From contig NZ_QZWD01000012.1 of assembly GCF_003602005.1 (NCBI RefSeq), forward strand, positions 62,001 to 126,000: a DNA stretch of 64,000 bases, read 5' to 3'. The stretch is from Salinisphaera sp. Q1T1-3. GTDB taxonomy: Bacteria; Pseudomonadota; Gammaproteobacteria; Nevskiales; Salinisphaeraceae. Positions 53,861-62,856 of the stretch are shown here, piece after piece (position 1 is the stretch's first letter; the number at the start of each line of letters is the position of its first letter). The notes beneath the pieces are model-generated. The model worked only from the letters and a program-made list of their open reading frames with translations. It did not search any database and was not told where the DNA came from. A program made the position numbers and the translations under genes.

Positions 53861-54910
53861 CTATGCGCGTGGATCGCCCGTCGGCGGCCGACGTGCCGCG
53901 ATCACGGCCTCGGCAAGCGCACGCACCGAGCATGGCGCGCTGCCCTCGGCCTTGTTGTTGATCGTGACAAACGCCGGCTGGCCGGCGCCGGTGGTCCCGG
54001 CGATTACGCGCGCAAGCGCGTCACGCGTGGCCGGATCCGGGTCGATGAGCGTGTCGAACGGCGCGTAATCGGCCCGTGCTTTTTCGTAACCGTAGGCGCC
54101 GTGTCGCATGTTCAGATTCCAGCGCGCCACGAAGGGCCCTGGCCAGAGCGCCCGCAGGATTGGCAGCTGCTCGGCAATCGGCGGCATGCGTGGATGCAAC
54201 CCGAGACAATACGTCGCCCCGTGCGCCTTGAGCGTGGCCACGAACGTCCGGCCGAGCCACTCGGGATTGCGGACCTCGACCGCGATCACGACACCGGGCT
54301 GACCGGCCACGATCTCGGCCGCCGTCGCGAGCATCCGATCGAGACGCGCGACAAGCCCGGCCATATCGCCGAGCAGATCCCTCGGCAGCGGGCTCAGCTG
54401 CCAGACGAGCACCCCGAGCCGTTCGCCCAGCCCGCGACAGGCCGGTTCGACAAAGATATCGCGGGCGATTCGGGCATCCAGGAAATCCGGGTTGGCCGCT
54501 GTCGCTCGCCCACCGGTACCGCGCACCAGGGCATCGCTGATACGCGCCGGCGCCTTGACCACGAACCGGAAATCGCGCGGGACCTGGGCCGCGTAGTCGG
54601 CGTACTGAGCGACGCTGAGCGGCTGATAGAACGCACGGTCCAGACTGACCGTGCCGAACAGCGGATGCTGTGCATAGGCGGCAAGCCCGTCGCGCGACAG
54701 CCGTTTTTCGTCGTAGTCCCCGTCCCAGACCAGCCCGTTCCAGCCCGGAAAATTCCAGGACGATGTGCCGAAACGGGCACGCCCGGGCAAGGCGTCGGCC
54801 AGACCGCCCAGATGTGCATCGGAAACAACCGGCGCAACCCCCGGTCGCGGCGCTTGATCGGCATCGAACAATTCATCGGTTCGGGCACCGGACGGCGCAT
54901 CAACAGCCAT
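53861..54910 (-). CDS. DUF72 family protein (YecE-like)
   Basis: A 349-residue TIM-barrel-like protein of the DUF72 family: ARFGTSSWNFPGWNGLVWDG near the start, FRFVVKAPARISDALVRGTG in strand 3, LGVLVWQLSPLPRDLLGD, and ARWNLNMRHGAYGYEKARAD with FVTINNKAEGSAPCSVRALA near the end. The family is widespread with unknown function. A 40-residue Asp/Pro-rich N-terminal extension precedes the domain. On the minus strand, downstream of element copy D and upstream of the DUF3144 gene. Confidence 0.9.
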   Translation of the reverse strand: MAVDAPSGARTDELFDADQAPRPGVAPVVSDAHLGGLADALPGRARFGTSSWNFPGWNGLVWDGDYDEKRLSRDGLAAYAQHPLFGTVSLDRAFYQPLSVAQYADYAAQVPRDFRFVVKAPARISDALVRGTGGRATAANPDFLDARIARDIFVEPACRGLGERLGVLVWQLSPLPRDLLGDMAGLVARLDRMLATAAEIVAGQPGVVIAVEVRNPEWLGRTFVATLKAHGATYCLGLHPRMPPIAEQLPILRALWPGPFVARWNLNMRHGAYGYEKARADYAPFDTLIDPDPATRDALARVIAGTTGAGQPAFVTINNKAEGSAPCSVRALAEAVIAARRPPTGDPRA

Positions 54911-54981
54911 GCCTCAGACCGCAGGATGGAAACGGGCGGCTTATTCTGCCCGATCGCGGACGCTCCATGCAGTGCTTCCGG

Positions 54982-55295
54982 CTAGGGCGTGTTGATGTTT
55001 CGTTCGAGCGCGTTTTCGTCGAGAGACCGCCGTGTGTCCGGCAAGGCGCGAGTCGCCGATCGTGGCGTGCCACGATCGGCGACTCGCAACGCCGCAGGGC
55101 GCTCATCGTCGAGTTTCATGGGCGGCCCAGCCCTTCGGGACAAGCGCCCCAAAATCAAAAACACGACGGCAATACAGCGTTCTAGCACGCTGGCGCAGAA
55201 TGACACGCTATGCCTGCGACGCCTCGTCTTGCCGCCCATCGTCAATTTCAGGGCGCGCTTGGCGCGGACTCGCACGACACATCAACAGGCCCTAG
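54982..55295 (+). mobile_element. Family 2 non-autonomous element, copy D (most complete)
   Basis: 314 bases including CTAG at each end. The inverted ends are CTAGGGCGTGTTGATGT and ACATCAACAGGCCCTAG. The central hairpin at about 55047-55087 has perfect 18-pair arms (GCGAGTCGCCGATCGTGG and its complement) around CGTG. The blocks CAAAATCAAAAACACGACGG and CCGTGTGTCCGGCAAGGCGC are shared with copies A-C. The right edge lies four bases beyond the stop of the FixJ-type regulator gene. No open frame of a transposase. Confidence 0.9.
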
Positions 55296-55299
55296 CGGT

Positions 55300-55944
55300 T
55301 CAGGGCCGTGCGGGCCCGCGATTCTCCATCGCCGTCGGCGATGCCCCGGTGGCGGTCAGGTGCAGACGCACCAACTCGGCCAGCGAACCGGCCGACATCT
55401 TGTGCATGACGTTGGCCCGGTGTAGTTCGACGGTCTTGGGGCTGATGTCCAGTCGTCGCGCGATATGCTTGTTGGACCACCCCGCCACGACCTCGTCCAT
55501 GACATCCACCTCGCGCGGCGTCAGGCGGCCGAGGCGCGCGCGTGCCTCGTCGCTCTGGCGACGTTCGGCCATCATCGCCTGGCTATCGTCAATGGCCTCG
55601 CGCACGGTGGCGATCAGTAGATCGTCATCGACCGGCTTCTCCAGGAAATGCACGGCGCCGCCCCGCATGGCCTCGACCGTCGCCGCGACATCGCCGTAGC
55701 CGGACATGAAGATGATCGGCAGGTGCGGATCGGTCTGGCAGATCGCACGCTGGACAGCCAGACCGCTCATGTCCGGGATCCGCAGATCCAACAGCACGCA
55801 GCCGGAATGAGGCGTGCGCGAACGGTCGACGAACGCATGGCCCGAGGCATATTCCGCACAATCGACCGGGATCGTTTCCAAAAGACACCGCAACGAGTCG
55901 CGAACGGCGTCGTCGTCATCCACGATGTGTACCAGCGCATCCAT
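55300..55944 (-). CDS. FixJ-type response regulator (REC plus LuxR HTH)
   Basis: A 214-residue transcriptional regulator. The receiver (about 1-118) has HIVDDDDAVRDSLRCL, phosphoacceptor Asp in CVLLDLRIPDMSGL and Lys in LEKPVDD. The LuxR-type helix-turn-helix (about 145-205) reads LTPREVDVMDEVVAGWSNKH with KTVELHRANVMHKM. FixJ/TodR-like regulators usually work with a PAS-containing kinase; none is adjacent. ATG 55944 fits the receiver start. The TauE/SafE exporter gene lies directly upstream on the same strand, so it may be in its operon or regulate it. Confidence 0.92.
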   Translation of the reverse strand: MDALVHIVDDDDAVRDSLRCLLETIPVDCAEYASGHAFVDRSRTPHSGCVLLDLRIPDMSGLAVQRAICQTDPHLPIIFMSGYGDVAATVEAMRGGAVHFLEKPVDDDLLIATVREAIDDSQAMMAERRQSDEARARLGRLTPREVDVMDEVVAGWSNKHIARRLDISPKTVELHRANVMHKMSAGSLAELVRLHLTATGASPTAMENRGPARP

Positions 55945-56061
55945 GGCGGTTCCGTGGCTGCAGAATCGAAGATTTGATCGTAACAAGCCCGGCGGCTTTG
56001 CGAACCCGTATTTTTTCGCATGTTTCGCCGTCCATCGCGGGCGGTGCCGACCGCCCCGCGT

Positions 56062-56895
56062 TCAGACGAACAACCGCTCGGCCAGCATGAAAAGGCCGGT
56101 CGCGGCCATGAGTATCGCGAACACGAGCTGCAACGTCCGACCGGCCAGATACCGCGCCAGACCGCGGCCGCCGATCATGCCGATCGCCCCGCCGAGCACG
56201 AACAGCCCGGCGATCGCCGGATCGATCGATCGTCCGCCTGCCACGTTCGAGACGACGCCCGACAGGCCCACGAGCGTGATGACGAAAAGCGACGTGGCGA
56301 CCGCCCGATGAATCCCCATGTCCGTGATCAGTATCAGGGCCGGCACGATAAGAAAACCGCCCCCCACGCCGAAGAAACCGGACAGCACGCCGACCACGAG
56401 CCCGGCGACCACCAGGGCCGCGCTGCAGGGCGCATTCAGGCGGAGACGCCCGTCGCGTGCGTAGTGACAGACCGTTCCTGCATCGGTCACGGCCTCGGGC
56501 GCGATGCGGGCACGAATCACGGCAGCCTCGGCCGGGGCGTGCCGCGCCCTGATCAACAGACGCAGCGCGACCGCCAACATGAGGAGGGCGAACGCACCGA
56601 GCGTCGTGCCATCAGCGGCGTACTGCCCCAGCCAGACGCCGGCCGGCGCGGCCGCGACCCCGGCCAGCGCGAAGATCAATCCCGCCCGCCATTCGATGAC
56701 CCGCCGACGCGCAGCCTCGACGACACCGGTGCCGGCCGTCAGCGCCACCGCGACCAGCGATATCGCGATCGCCTCGCGCGCCGACAGGCCCAGCCCGTAG
56801 ACCAGAAGCGGCACGGCAAAGATCGAGCCGCCCCCGCCGGTCAATCCGAGCGCCAGACCCACCACGATTCCAAAGACAATACTCAGCACAAGCAC
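56062..56895 (-). CDS. TauE/SafE family sulfite/organosulfonate exporter
   Basis: A 277-residue membrane protein with eight helices and the internal duplication typical of the family: first half LGLTGGGGSIFAVPLLVYGL, second half LSGFFGVGGGFLIVPALILI. These carriers export sulfite, sulfonates or thiosulfate-related anions. The start is GTG 56895. The gene is divergent from the K+/H+ antiporter with an unusual AT-rich region between them, and upstream of the FixJ-type regulator. Confidence 0.92.
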   Translation of the reverse strand: MLVLSIVFGIVVGLALGLTGGGGSIFAVPLLVYGLGLSAREAIAISLVAVALTAGTGVVEAARRRVIEWRAGLIFALAGVAAAPAGVWLGQYAADGTTLGAFALLMLAVALRLLIRARHAPAEAAVIRARIAPEAVTDAGTVCHYARDGRLRLNAPCSAALVVAGLVVGVLSGFFGVGGGFLIVPALILITDMGIHRAVATSLFVITLVGLSGVVSNVAGGRSIDPAIAGLFVLGGAIGMIGGRGLARYLAGRTLQLVFAILMAATGLFMLAERLFV

Positions 56896-56929
56896 GGCGC
56901 CTGTGACCAGCGCCCCCTGTCAATCTCGA

Positions 56930-56965
56930 TAGCATTTTATATTATTTGTATATTCTATTTATCGA
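56930..56965. promoter_or_regulatory. AT-rich divergent promoter element
   Basis: A low-GC island in an otherwise GC-rich sequence, with TATATT repeated at 56938-56943 and 56949-56954, eleven bases (one helical turn) apart, followed by TCTATTTATCGAT. It lies 40-150 bases upstream of both the TauE/SafE and antiporter genes. It probably holds promoter elements or a regulator site; which gene it serves is unclear. Confidence 0.5.
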
Positions 56966-57085
56966 TTTGAAGAGGCATAACAGCGCCGCACCGACCGCTC
57001 GCTTGCCTCGGGATCCAAGCGGCGCGCAACGCATCACCGGGCGTGCTGTCCATAATGGCGCTGTATCCGGCACGCTTTTCGCGCA

Positions 57086-58831
57086 ATGACCGAAACCAAC
57101 ATCATTCTCTTTGTCGTCGGCCTGATCCTCTTTCTGAGCGTGCTCGCCAGCGCGCTCGCCCGGTTCGGCCCGCCCCTGCTGCTCATCTTTCTGGTCTGCG
57201 GCATGCTGGCCGGCAACGAAGGGATCGGTCAGATCGGCTATTCGAACGTGCCGCTGACCTATTTCATCGCCAATCTCGCGCTGGCGATCATTCTGCTCGA
57301 CGGCGGCCTGCGAACACCGATCCGGGCGTTTCGCGTCGGTCTCAGGCCGGCCCTGTCGCTGGCCACGGTCGGCGTGCTCATCTCGGCCTCGCTGTCGGGT
57401 GCGTTCATCGCTTACGTCTTGGCCGTGGACTGGCGTTACGGTCTGCTGCTCGGCGCGATCGTGGCCAGTACGGATGCCGCCGCCGTGTTCTCGCAGCTGC
57501 GCAGCAGCGGCGTGACGCTCAACGAGCGTGTCTCGGCGACGCTGGAGATCGAATCGGGCACGAACGACCCGATGGCGATCTTCCTCGTGACCTATCTGAT
57601 GACCGCGATCGGCCAGAGCCGGCCCTTCGAATTCACGAACGTGGTCATCGAACTGCTGCAACAGTTCGGCATCGGCATCGTCGGCGGGCTGGCGCTCGGC
57701 TACGCCCTGTCCTGGCTGGTCGCCCGTCTGCCGCTGGTCGAGGGGCTGTATGCCCTGTTGATCGCCTCCGGCGGCGTCATGGCGTTCACGGCCATCAACC
57801 AGCTCGGCGGCAGTGGTTTTCTCGGCATCTATCTGGTCGGACTCGTGGTCGGCAATCGACGTGCCCAGGCCACGGAGCATGTCTTCCGCGTCATGGACGG
57901 CCTGGCCTGGCTGGCGCAGGCCGGCATGTTCCTCGTGCTCGGACTGCTGGTGAATCCGAGCCAGATCTGGGCGGATGCCGCACCGGCGTTCCTGATCGCG
58001 GTGTTGCTGATCTTCGTCGCTCGCCCGGCGGCCGTCTGGGTCAGCCTGTTGCCGTTTCGTTTCCCGATCCGCGAACAGGGTTTCATCGCCTGGGTGGGGC
58101 TGCGCGGTGCTGTACCCATCGTGCTGGCGCTGTTTCCGCTGATGGCCAATCTGGAGGATGCTCAATTCCTCTTCGATATCGCGTTCGCCGTGGTGCTCAT
58201 GTCGTTGATCATTCAGGGGACATCGCTGGGCACCATGGCCCGGCTACTGCGCCTGGAAGTTCCGCCCGAGCCGGCGCCGATCGCAGCGTTCCCGCTGAGC
58301 GGGCGACGCGACGACCATTTCCACGTGCTGGCCTATGTCATCGAGAAGGAATCGCCGTTGGCGAACACCGCCGGCGATGCGCTCGCCCGGTACGACGGGC
58401 TGCGGGTGATCGCGACGACACGCGGCGAGCGGCTGCGGTTCCCGCGCGACGGCTTCGTCTATGCGGTGGGCGATACGGTCTATGTTCTCGCCCCGCAACG
58501 TTTCCAGACCGAACTCGGGCGACTGTTCCGCGGCGAGGGACGCGACCGCGCGACCCAACCGGCCCGTTTCTTCGGCCCGTTCACGGTGCACGGCGAGGCC
58601 ACCGCCGGCGAATTCGCACAGGTCTATGGCATTGAACTGACCGCGGAAGAAGCCGGGCAGACGCTCGGTACACTGGTCCGCCGGCGCCTGCGACGACGCC
58701 CGGTGGCCGGCGACGTGGTCGAGCTCGGCCCGGTGCGTCTGATCGTGCGCGATCTATCGGATGGCGCCATCGCCGAGCTGGGCCTGCAGTTGCGCGATCG
58801 CGAGCCGGACAAGGCCATCGAACAGGCCTGA
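57086..58831 (+). CDS. nhaP2: K+/H+ antiporter (NhaP2/CvrA family)
   Basis: A 581-residue monovalent cation:proton antiporter of the CPA1 NhaP2 branch. About twelve helices include AIVASTDAAAVFSQLRSSGV with the functional Asp, TLEIESGTNDPMAIFLVTYL and GFIAWVGLRGAVPIVLALFP. The long C-terminal cytosolic part (about 395-581) holds a RCK/TrkA_C-like region (LANTAGDALARYDGLRVIAT, YAVGDTVYVLAP) and a CorC-like end. NhaP2 exports potassium (and ammonium or sodium) in exchange for protons and guards against high internal K+. Fits a salty habitat. A strong hairpin follows the stop. Confidence 0.93.
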   Translation: MTETNIILFVVGLILFLSVLASALARFGPPLLLIFLVCGMLAGNEGIGQIGYSNVPLTYFIANLALAIILLDGGLRTPIRAFRVGLRPALSLATVGVLISASLSGAFIAYVLAVDWRYGLLLGAIVASTDAAAVFSQLRSSGVTLNERVSATLEIESGTNDPMAIFLVTYLMTAIGQSRPFEFTNVVIELLQQFGIGIVGGLALGYALSWLVARLPLVEGLYALLIASGGVMAFTAINQLGGSGFLGIYLVGLVVGNRRAQATEHVFRVMDGLAWLAQAGMFLVLGLLVNPSQIWADAAPAFLIAVLLIFVARPAAVWVSLLPFRFPIREQGFIAWVGLRGAVPIVLALFPLMANLEDAQFLFDIAFAVVLMSLIIQGTSLGTMARLLRLEVPPEPAPIAAFPLSGRRDDHFHVLAYVIEKESPLANTAGDALARYDGLRVIATTRGERLRFPRDGFVYAVGDTVYVLAPQRFQTELGRLFRGEGRDRATQPARFFGPFTVHGEATAGEFAQVYGIELTAEEAGQTLGTLVRRRLRRRPVAGDVVELGPVRLIVRDLSDGAIAELGLQLRDREPDKAIEQA

Positions 58832-58841
58832 CCACCCCGCA

Positions 58842-58871
58842 CGGCCCGATCGCCGCGATGCGATCGGGCCG
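58842..58871. terminator. Hairpin between convergent nhaP2 and DUF1249 genes
   Basis: CGGCCCGATCG and CGATCGGGCCG form an eleven-pair stem with an eight-base loop, 10 bases after the nhaP2 stop. No T-run on either strand. It could end transcripts from both convergent genes. Confidence 0.5.
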
Positions 58872-58932
58872 GCGACGGAATATTGGACATCTCGGCCGCC
58901 GCGAGATGGCCGGACGGCAACCGGGAGCTACG

Positions 58933-59421
58933 TCAGCCCGAGACGTCGGCCGGCTGTCGACGCGGCCGGTTCGCGCCACCGAACCCGTGGCCCTGGGCCA
59001 GGCAGTAGGCCAGCCACTTGTTGAGCAGAAGATTGCGTGGCCACTGCTCCGAAAGCACGTCTTCGTCGATGTTCGGCACACCGGCCAGCGCTGCATACCG
59101 CGACCGGGCATCGCAATAGATGGCTTCGGCCAGCTCGGCATCACGATACACCCGCAACGTGAGATCCGGATCCGGATGGGCCGCCGCCCCCTCACCGAAC
59201 CAATAGGTCAGGTTGACCGTGGTCGTGTAGCGACAGCGTTCGATGACTCGCAGATGCAGTACGGCGTCCTCGCCCTGGGAAGTCGCCGATTCGAACGGCA
59301 GTTCGAGCTCCGGCGCCAGCCGCTCGAAACGCCGGAAATTGCTCTCGTAGAGCCCCATGAGGCCGGTGAAACTGCGCGGCTGAGCAGACGCGAGCCAGTG
59401 ATTTCGCTTCAATTTCGGCAT
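58933..59421 (-). CDS. DUF1249 family protein (YqiB-like)
   Basis: A 162-residue protein of the DUF1249/YqiB family: SFTGLMGLYESNFRRFERLA, YTTTVNLTYWFG, DLTLRVYRDAELAEAIYCDA and LLLNKWLAYCLAQGHGF at the end. Cytosolic, function unknown; E. coli yqiB is next to a phosphodiesterase gene cpdA, which is not seen here. Start ATG 59421 gives a family-like N-terminus MPKLKRNHWLAS. It is 40 bases after the ppsR stop, on the same strand. Confidence 0.9.
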   Translation of the reverse strand: MPKLKRNHWLASAQPRSFTGLMGLYESNFRRFERLAPELELPFESATSQGEDAVLHLRVIERCRYTTTVNLTYWFGEGAAAHPDPDLTLRVYRDAELAEAIYCDARSRYAALAGVPNIDEDVLSEQWPRNLLLNKWLAYCLAQGHGFGGANRPRRQPADVSG

Positions 59422-59461
59422 AGATGGACTATAAGGCAGGCGCCGCGGTTTTCAAATGACA

Positions 59462-60298
59462 TCAGAAGGATCGGCGGCGGAGATCGCGGTCCTGCATGAT
59501 CACGGCGGCCACTTCCTCGATTGAGCGGTTGGTGGTCTCGACGTAAGGAATGCCGTGACGCTTGTAGAGGGCGGCGGCCTGTCGCAATTCATAGCTGACC
59601 TGACCGATCGCGGCATAATGACTGCCGCGTCGGCGCTCGCTGCGAATCTGGTGCAGCCGATCGGCGGCGATGTACAGCCCGTAGAGCTTGTGCTTGTACG
59701 GCGCGAGCGCCGCCGGCAGTCGATTCGATTCGAACTGGTCTTCGGTCAATGGGTAATTGGCGGCGAAGATGCCGTGCTGCATGGCCATGTAGACACAGAC
59801 CGGGGTCTTGCCGCAACGCGACGGGGCCATGAGGATGATCTCGGCACGCTCATAGCCGTTCTCGCCGACGCCGTCGTCATGGGCAAGCGCGAAATTCATG
59901 GCTTCGATGCGCGATTCGTAGACCGCCTGATCGGCGATACCGTGAGCCCGGCCGCTCTGATGCGACGATTTGGCCTCGAGTGCGGCCTCGAGTTGTGGCA
60001 CGAACGCATCGAACAGGTCGAGAAAGACCACCGCCCCGCCCCGCAGGATCTCGCGAACATCGTCCGAGACGGTGGTCGAGAACACGATCGGCCGGGTGCC
60101 GAGATTCCGACCGGTATGTTCGATGTATTCGAGCGCAGTCCGCGCCTTGTCGGCCGAATTGATGAACGGCAGCGTCGACTGACGGAACTGGCGTTCGTCG
60201 AACTGGGTGAGCAGTGTCGCCCCGAGTGTCTCGGCCGTGATGCCGGTTCGATCGGAGACGAAGAACACCGCGCGGCTGGGCTGGTTCGTATCGTTCAT
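59462..60298 (-). CDS. ppsR: PEP synthase regulatory protein (kinase/pyrophosphorylase)
   Basis: A 278-residue DUF299-family enzyme that inactivates PEP synthase by ADP-dependent phosphorylation of a Thr near the catalytic His and reactivates it by phosphorolysis. It has AVFFVSDRTGITAETLGATL, the P-loop-like EIILMAPSRCGKTPVCVYMA and KLYGLYIAADRLHQIRSERR. ATG 60298 is the family start; the longer frame upstream crosses the ppsA promoter. Divergent from ppsA, 157 bases apart, the standard arrangement for this pair. Confidence 0.95.
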   Translation of the reverse strand: MNDTNQPSRAVFFVSDRTGITAETLGATLLTQFDERQFRQSTLPFINSADKARTALEYIEHTGRNLGTRPIVFSTTVSDDVREILRGGAVVFLDLFDAFVPQLEAALEAKSSHQSGRAHGIADQAVYESRIEAMNFALAHDDGVGENGYERAEIILMAPSRCGKTPVCVYMAMQHGIFAANYPLTEDQFESNRLPAALAPYKHKLYGLYIAADRLHQIRSERRRGSHYAAIGQVSYELRQAAALYKRHGIPYVETTNRSIEEVAAVIMQDRDLRRRSF

Positions 60299-60455
60299 CG
60301 CGGCATAGTGCCCGGCCGTTGGCCGCCCGTCGACGCCCCAGCGGACCGTGTCCCCGGCGCCGCCCGGGCAGGGAATCGTTACCACCACGCAGCGCCGCAA
60401 CGGCTGTGTAGAATGCCATCCGACCTTGGTATGCCCTGTTGCAAGGAGCGCAAGC

Positions 60456-62825
60456 GTGGATAAATCGCACGTGATCTGGTTCAGCCAGCTCGGGATGAAC
60501 AATGTCGACTCGGTCGGCGGCAAGAACGCCTCGCTCGGCGAGATGATCAGCCATCTGGCGGATGCCGGTGTATCGGTACCGGACGGTTTTGCCACCACCG
60601 CCGATGCCTATCGCGAGTTTCTCGCGCACGACGGCCTGGCCGATCGCATCAATGCCCGGCTCGACGCGCTCGATATCGAGGATGTCGACGCGCTGGCCGA
60701 GACCGGCGAAGCGATCCGCCAGTGGGTGATGGATCATCCCTTCCCGCCAGCCCTGGAAGCCGACATTCGCGAAGCTTTTCAGACGCTGTCCGCCGATCAC
60801 GATGACATCGCCGTGGCGGTACGCAGCTCGGCGACCGCCGAGGACCTGCCCGATGCCTCGTTCGCCGGCCAGCAGGAGACATTCCTCAACGTCCGCGGCC
60901 TGGACAACATCATGCTGGCCATCAAGGACGTGTTCGCCTCGTTGTTCAACGACCGCGCAATCTCCTATCGCGTGCACAAGGGCTTCGATCACAGCCAGGT
61001 GGCCTTGTCCGCCGGCATCCAGCGCATGGTGCGTTCGGATACCGGCGCCTCCGGCGTGATGTTCACGATCGATACCGAATCCGGTTTCGACAAGGTCGTG
61101 TTCATCACCAGCTCCTGGGGGCTCGGCGAGGCCGTGGTCCAGGGCGCCGTCAACCCCGACGAGTTCTACGTCTACAAGGACAACATCGACGCCGGCCGCC
61201 CGGCGATCCTGCGACGGGTCAAGGGCGGCAAGGCGGTCAAGATGGTCTATACCGCCGATCGATCGCACGGCAAGACAACCGAATTCGTCGACGTCGACGC
61301 CGCCGAGCAGGCGAGATTCTCGATCACCGACGACGACGCCGAAGCCCTGGCCGCCCAGGCGCTGATCATCGAGCGCCACTACGGACGCCCGATGGATATC
61401 GAGTGGGGCAAGGACGGCGAGACCGGCCAGTTGTTCATCCTGCAGGCGCGTCCAGAGACGGTGAAGTCCAACAGCACCACGCTGGAACGTTACAACCTCG
61501 ATGCGAGCGGGCATGAGGTGCTCGTCGAGGGCCGCTCGATCGGCCAGCGAGTCGGCGCCGGTCGCGTACGCAACGTCGCCTCGATCAAGGAAATGAACAA
61601 GGTCGAGGACGGCGACATCCTGGTCACCGACATGACCGATCCGGACTGGGAACCGGTGATGAAACGGGCCGCCGCGATCGTGACCAACCGTGGCGGCCGG
61701 ACCTGTCATGCGGCCATTATCGCCCGCGAGCTCGGCATTCCGGCCGTGGTGGGCACGGGCGATGCGACCGAGCGGCTGGCCGACAAGGCCGAAGTGACCG
61801 TCTCCTGTGCCGAGGGCGACACCGGCTATGTCTACGAGGGCATCGTCGATTTCAAGATCGACGAGATCTCGCTGGACAAGATGCCGCCGATCGACACCAA
61901 GATCATGATGAACGTCGGCAACCCGGACCGGGCCTTCGATTTCGCTACCCTGCCCAATGCAGGCGTCGGCCTGGCCCGGCTCGAGTTCATCATCAATCGC
62001 CAGATCGGTGTACATCCGCGTGCCCTGCTCGAGTACGACGACCAGCCCGACGATCTCAAGCGGCAGATCGATGCCCATATCGCCGGCTACGCGAGCCCGC
62101 GCGATTTCTATGTCGATCGCCTGGTCGAGGGCATCTCGACGCTGGCTGCCGCATTTCATCCCAAGCCGGTGATCGTGCGGCTTTCGGATTTCAAGTCCAA
62201 CGAATACGCCAACCTGCTGGGCGGCGAGGCCTTCGAGCCGGATGAAGAGAATCCGATGATCGGCTGGCGCGGCGCCTCGCGTTATCTGTCGGACGACTTC
62301 CGGGCCTGCTTCGAGCTGGAGCTTGCTGCCATGAGTCGCGTCCGGGGCGAGATGGGGCTGACCAACGTGCAGATCATGATCCCGTTCGTGCGCACACTCT
62401 CCGAAGCCCGGGGCGTGACCGACCTGCTTGCCTCGCATGGGTTCAAGCGCGGCGAGAACGATCTCAGGATCATCATGATGTGCGAGTTGCCCTCGAACGC
62501 CGTGCTGGCCGACGAGTTCCTGGAATACTTCGACGGGTTCTCGATCGGTTCGAACGACATGACCCAGCTCTCGCTGGGCCTGGACCGCGACTCGGGGCTG
62601 ATCTCGCACCTGTTCGACGAACGCGACCCGGCGATCAAGATCATGCTCGAAAAAGCCATTGCTGCCTGCAAACGTCACGACAAGTACGTGGGCATCTGTG
62701 GCCAGGGGCCGTCGGACTATCCCGATCTCGCCCGCTGGCTGCTCGATCAGGGTATCGAATCGATGTCGCTGAACCCGGACACCGTTGTGGCAACATGGCT
62801 GTATCTGGCTGACAAGAAAGTCTGA
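60456..62825 (+). CDS. ppsA: Phosphoenolpyruvate synthase
   Basis: A 789-residue enzyme turning pyruvate, ATP and water into PEP, AMP and phosphate for gluconeogenesis. The ATP-binding domain (about 10-350) has [20 protein letters not shown] and [12 protein letters not shown]; the phosphohistidine domain has [20 protein letters not shown] with the regulated Thr and catalytic His; the C-terminal barrel has [20 protein letters not shown] and [15 protein letters not shown] 60456 has AAGGAG seven bases ahead and gives the family start [13 protein letters not shown]. Partner of PpsR. Confidence 0.97.
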   Translation: MDKSHVIWFSQLGMNNVDSVGGKNASLGEMISHLADAGVSVPDGFATTADAYREFLAHDGLADRINARLDALDIEDVDALAETGEAIRQWVMDHPFPPALEADIREAFQTLSADHDDIAVAVRSSATAEDLPDASFAGQQETFLNVRGLDNIMLAIKDVFASLFNDRAISYRVHKGFDHSQVALSAGIQRMVRSDTGASGVMFTIDTESGFDKVVFITSSWGLGEAVVQGAVNPDEFYVYKDNIDAGRPAILRRVKGGKAVKMVYTADRSHGKTTEFVDVDAAEQARFSITDDDAEALAAQALIIERHYGRPMDIEWGKDGETGQLFILQARPETVKSNSTTLERYNLDASGHEVLVEGRSIGQRVGAGRVRNVASIKEMNKVEDGDILVTDMTDPDWEPVMKRAAAIVTNRGGRTCHAAIIARELGIPAVVGTGDATERLADKAEVTVSCAEGDTGYVYEGIVDFKIDEISLDKMPPIDTKIMMNVGNPDRAFDFATLPNAGVGLARLEFIINRQIGVHPRALLEYDDQPDDLKRQIDAHIAGYASPRDFYVDRLVEGISTLAAAFHPKPVIVRLSDFKSNEYANLLGGEAFEPDEENPMIGWRGASRYLSDDFRACFELELAAMSRVRGEMGLTNVQIMIPFVRTLSEARGVTDLLASHGFKRGENDLRIIMMCELPSNAVLADEFLEYFDGFSIGSNDMTQLSLGLDRDSGLISHLFDERDPAIKIMLEKAIAACKRHDKYVGICGQGPSDYPDLARWLLDQGIESMSLNPDTVVATWLYLADKKV

Positions 62826-62856
62826 CCGTGACACACGACAAAACAGACGCCGCGCA

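Noticed and set aside
59877-62834. Very long open frame antisense to ppsA (985 codons)
   Set aside because: High-GC coding sequence often leaves an open frame on the other strand. The translation has no family motifs, while the ppsA frame matches the enzyme along its full length.
62785-62856. Longer N-terminus of the MBL-fold hydrolase overlapping ppsA
   Set aside because: The extra residues do not resemble the family and would start inside ppsA; a start after the ppsA stop is more likely.
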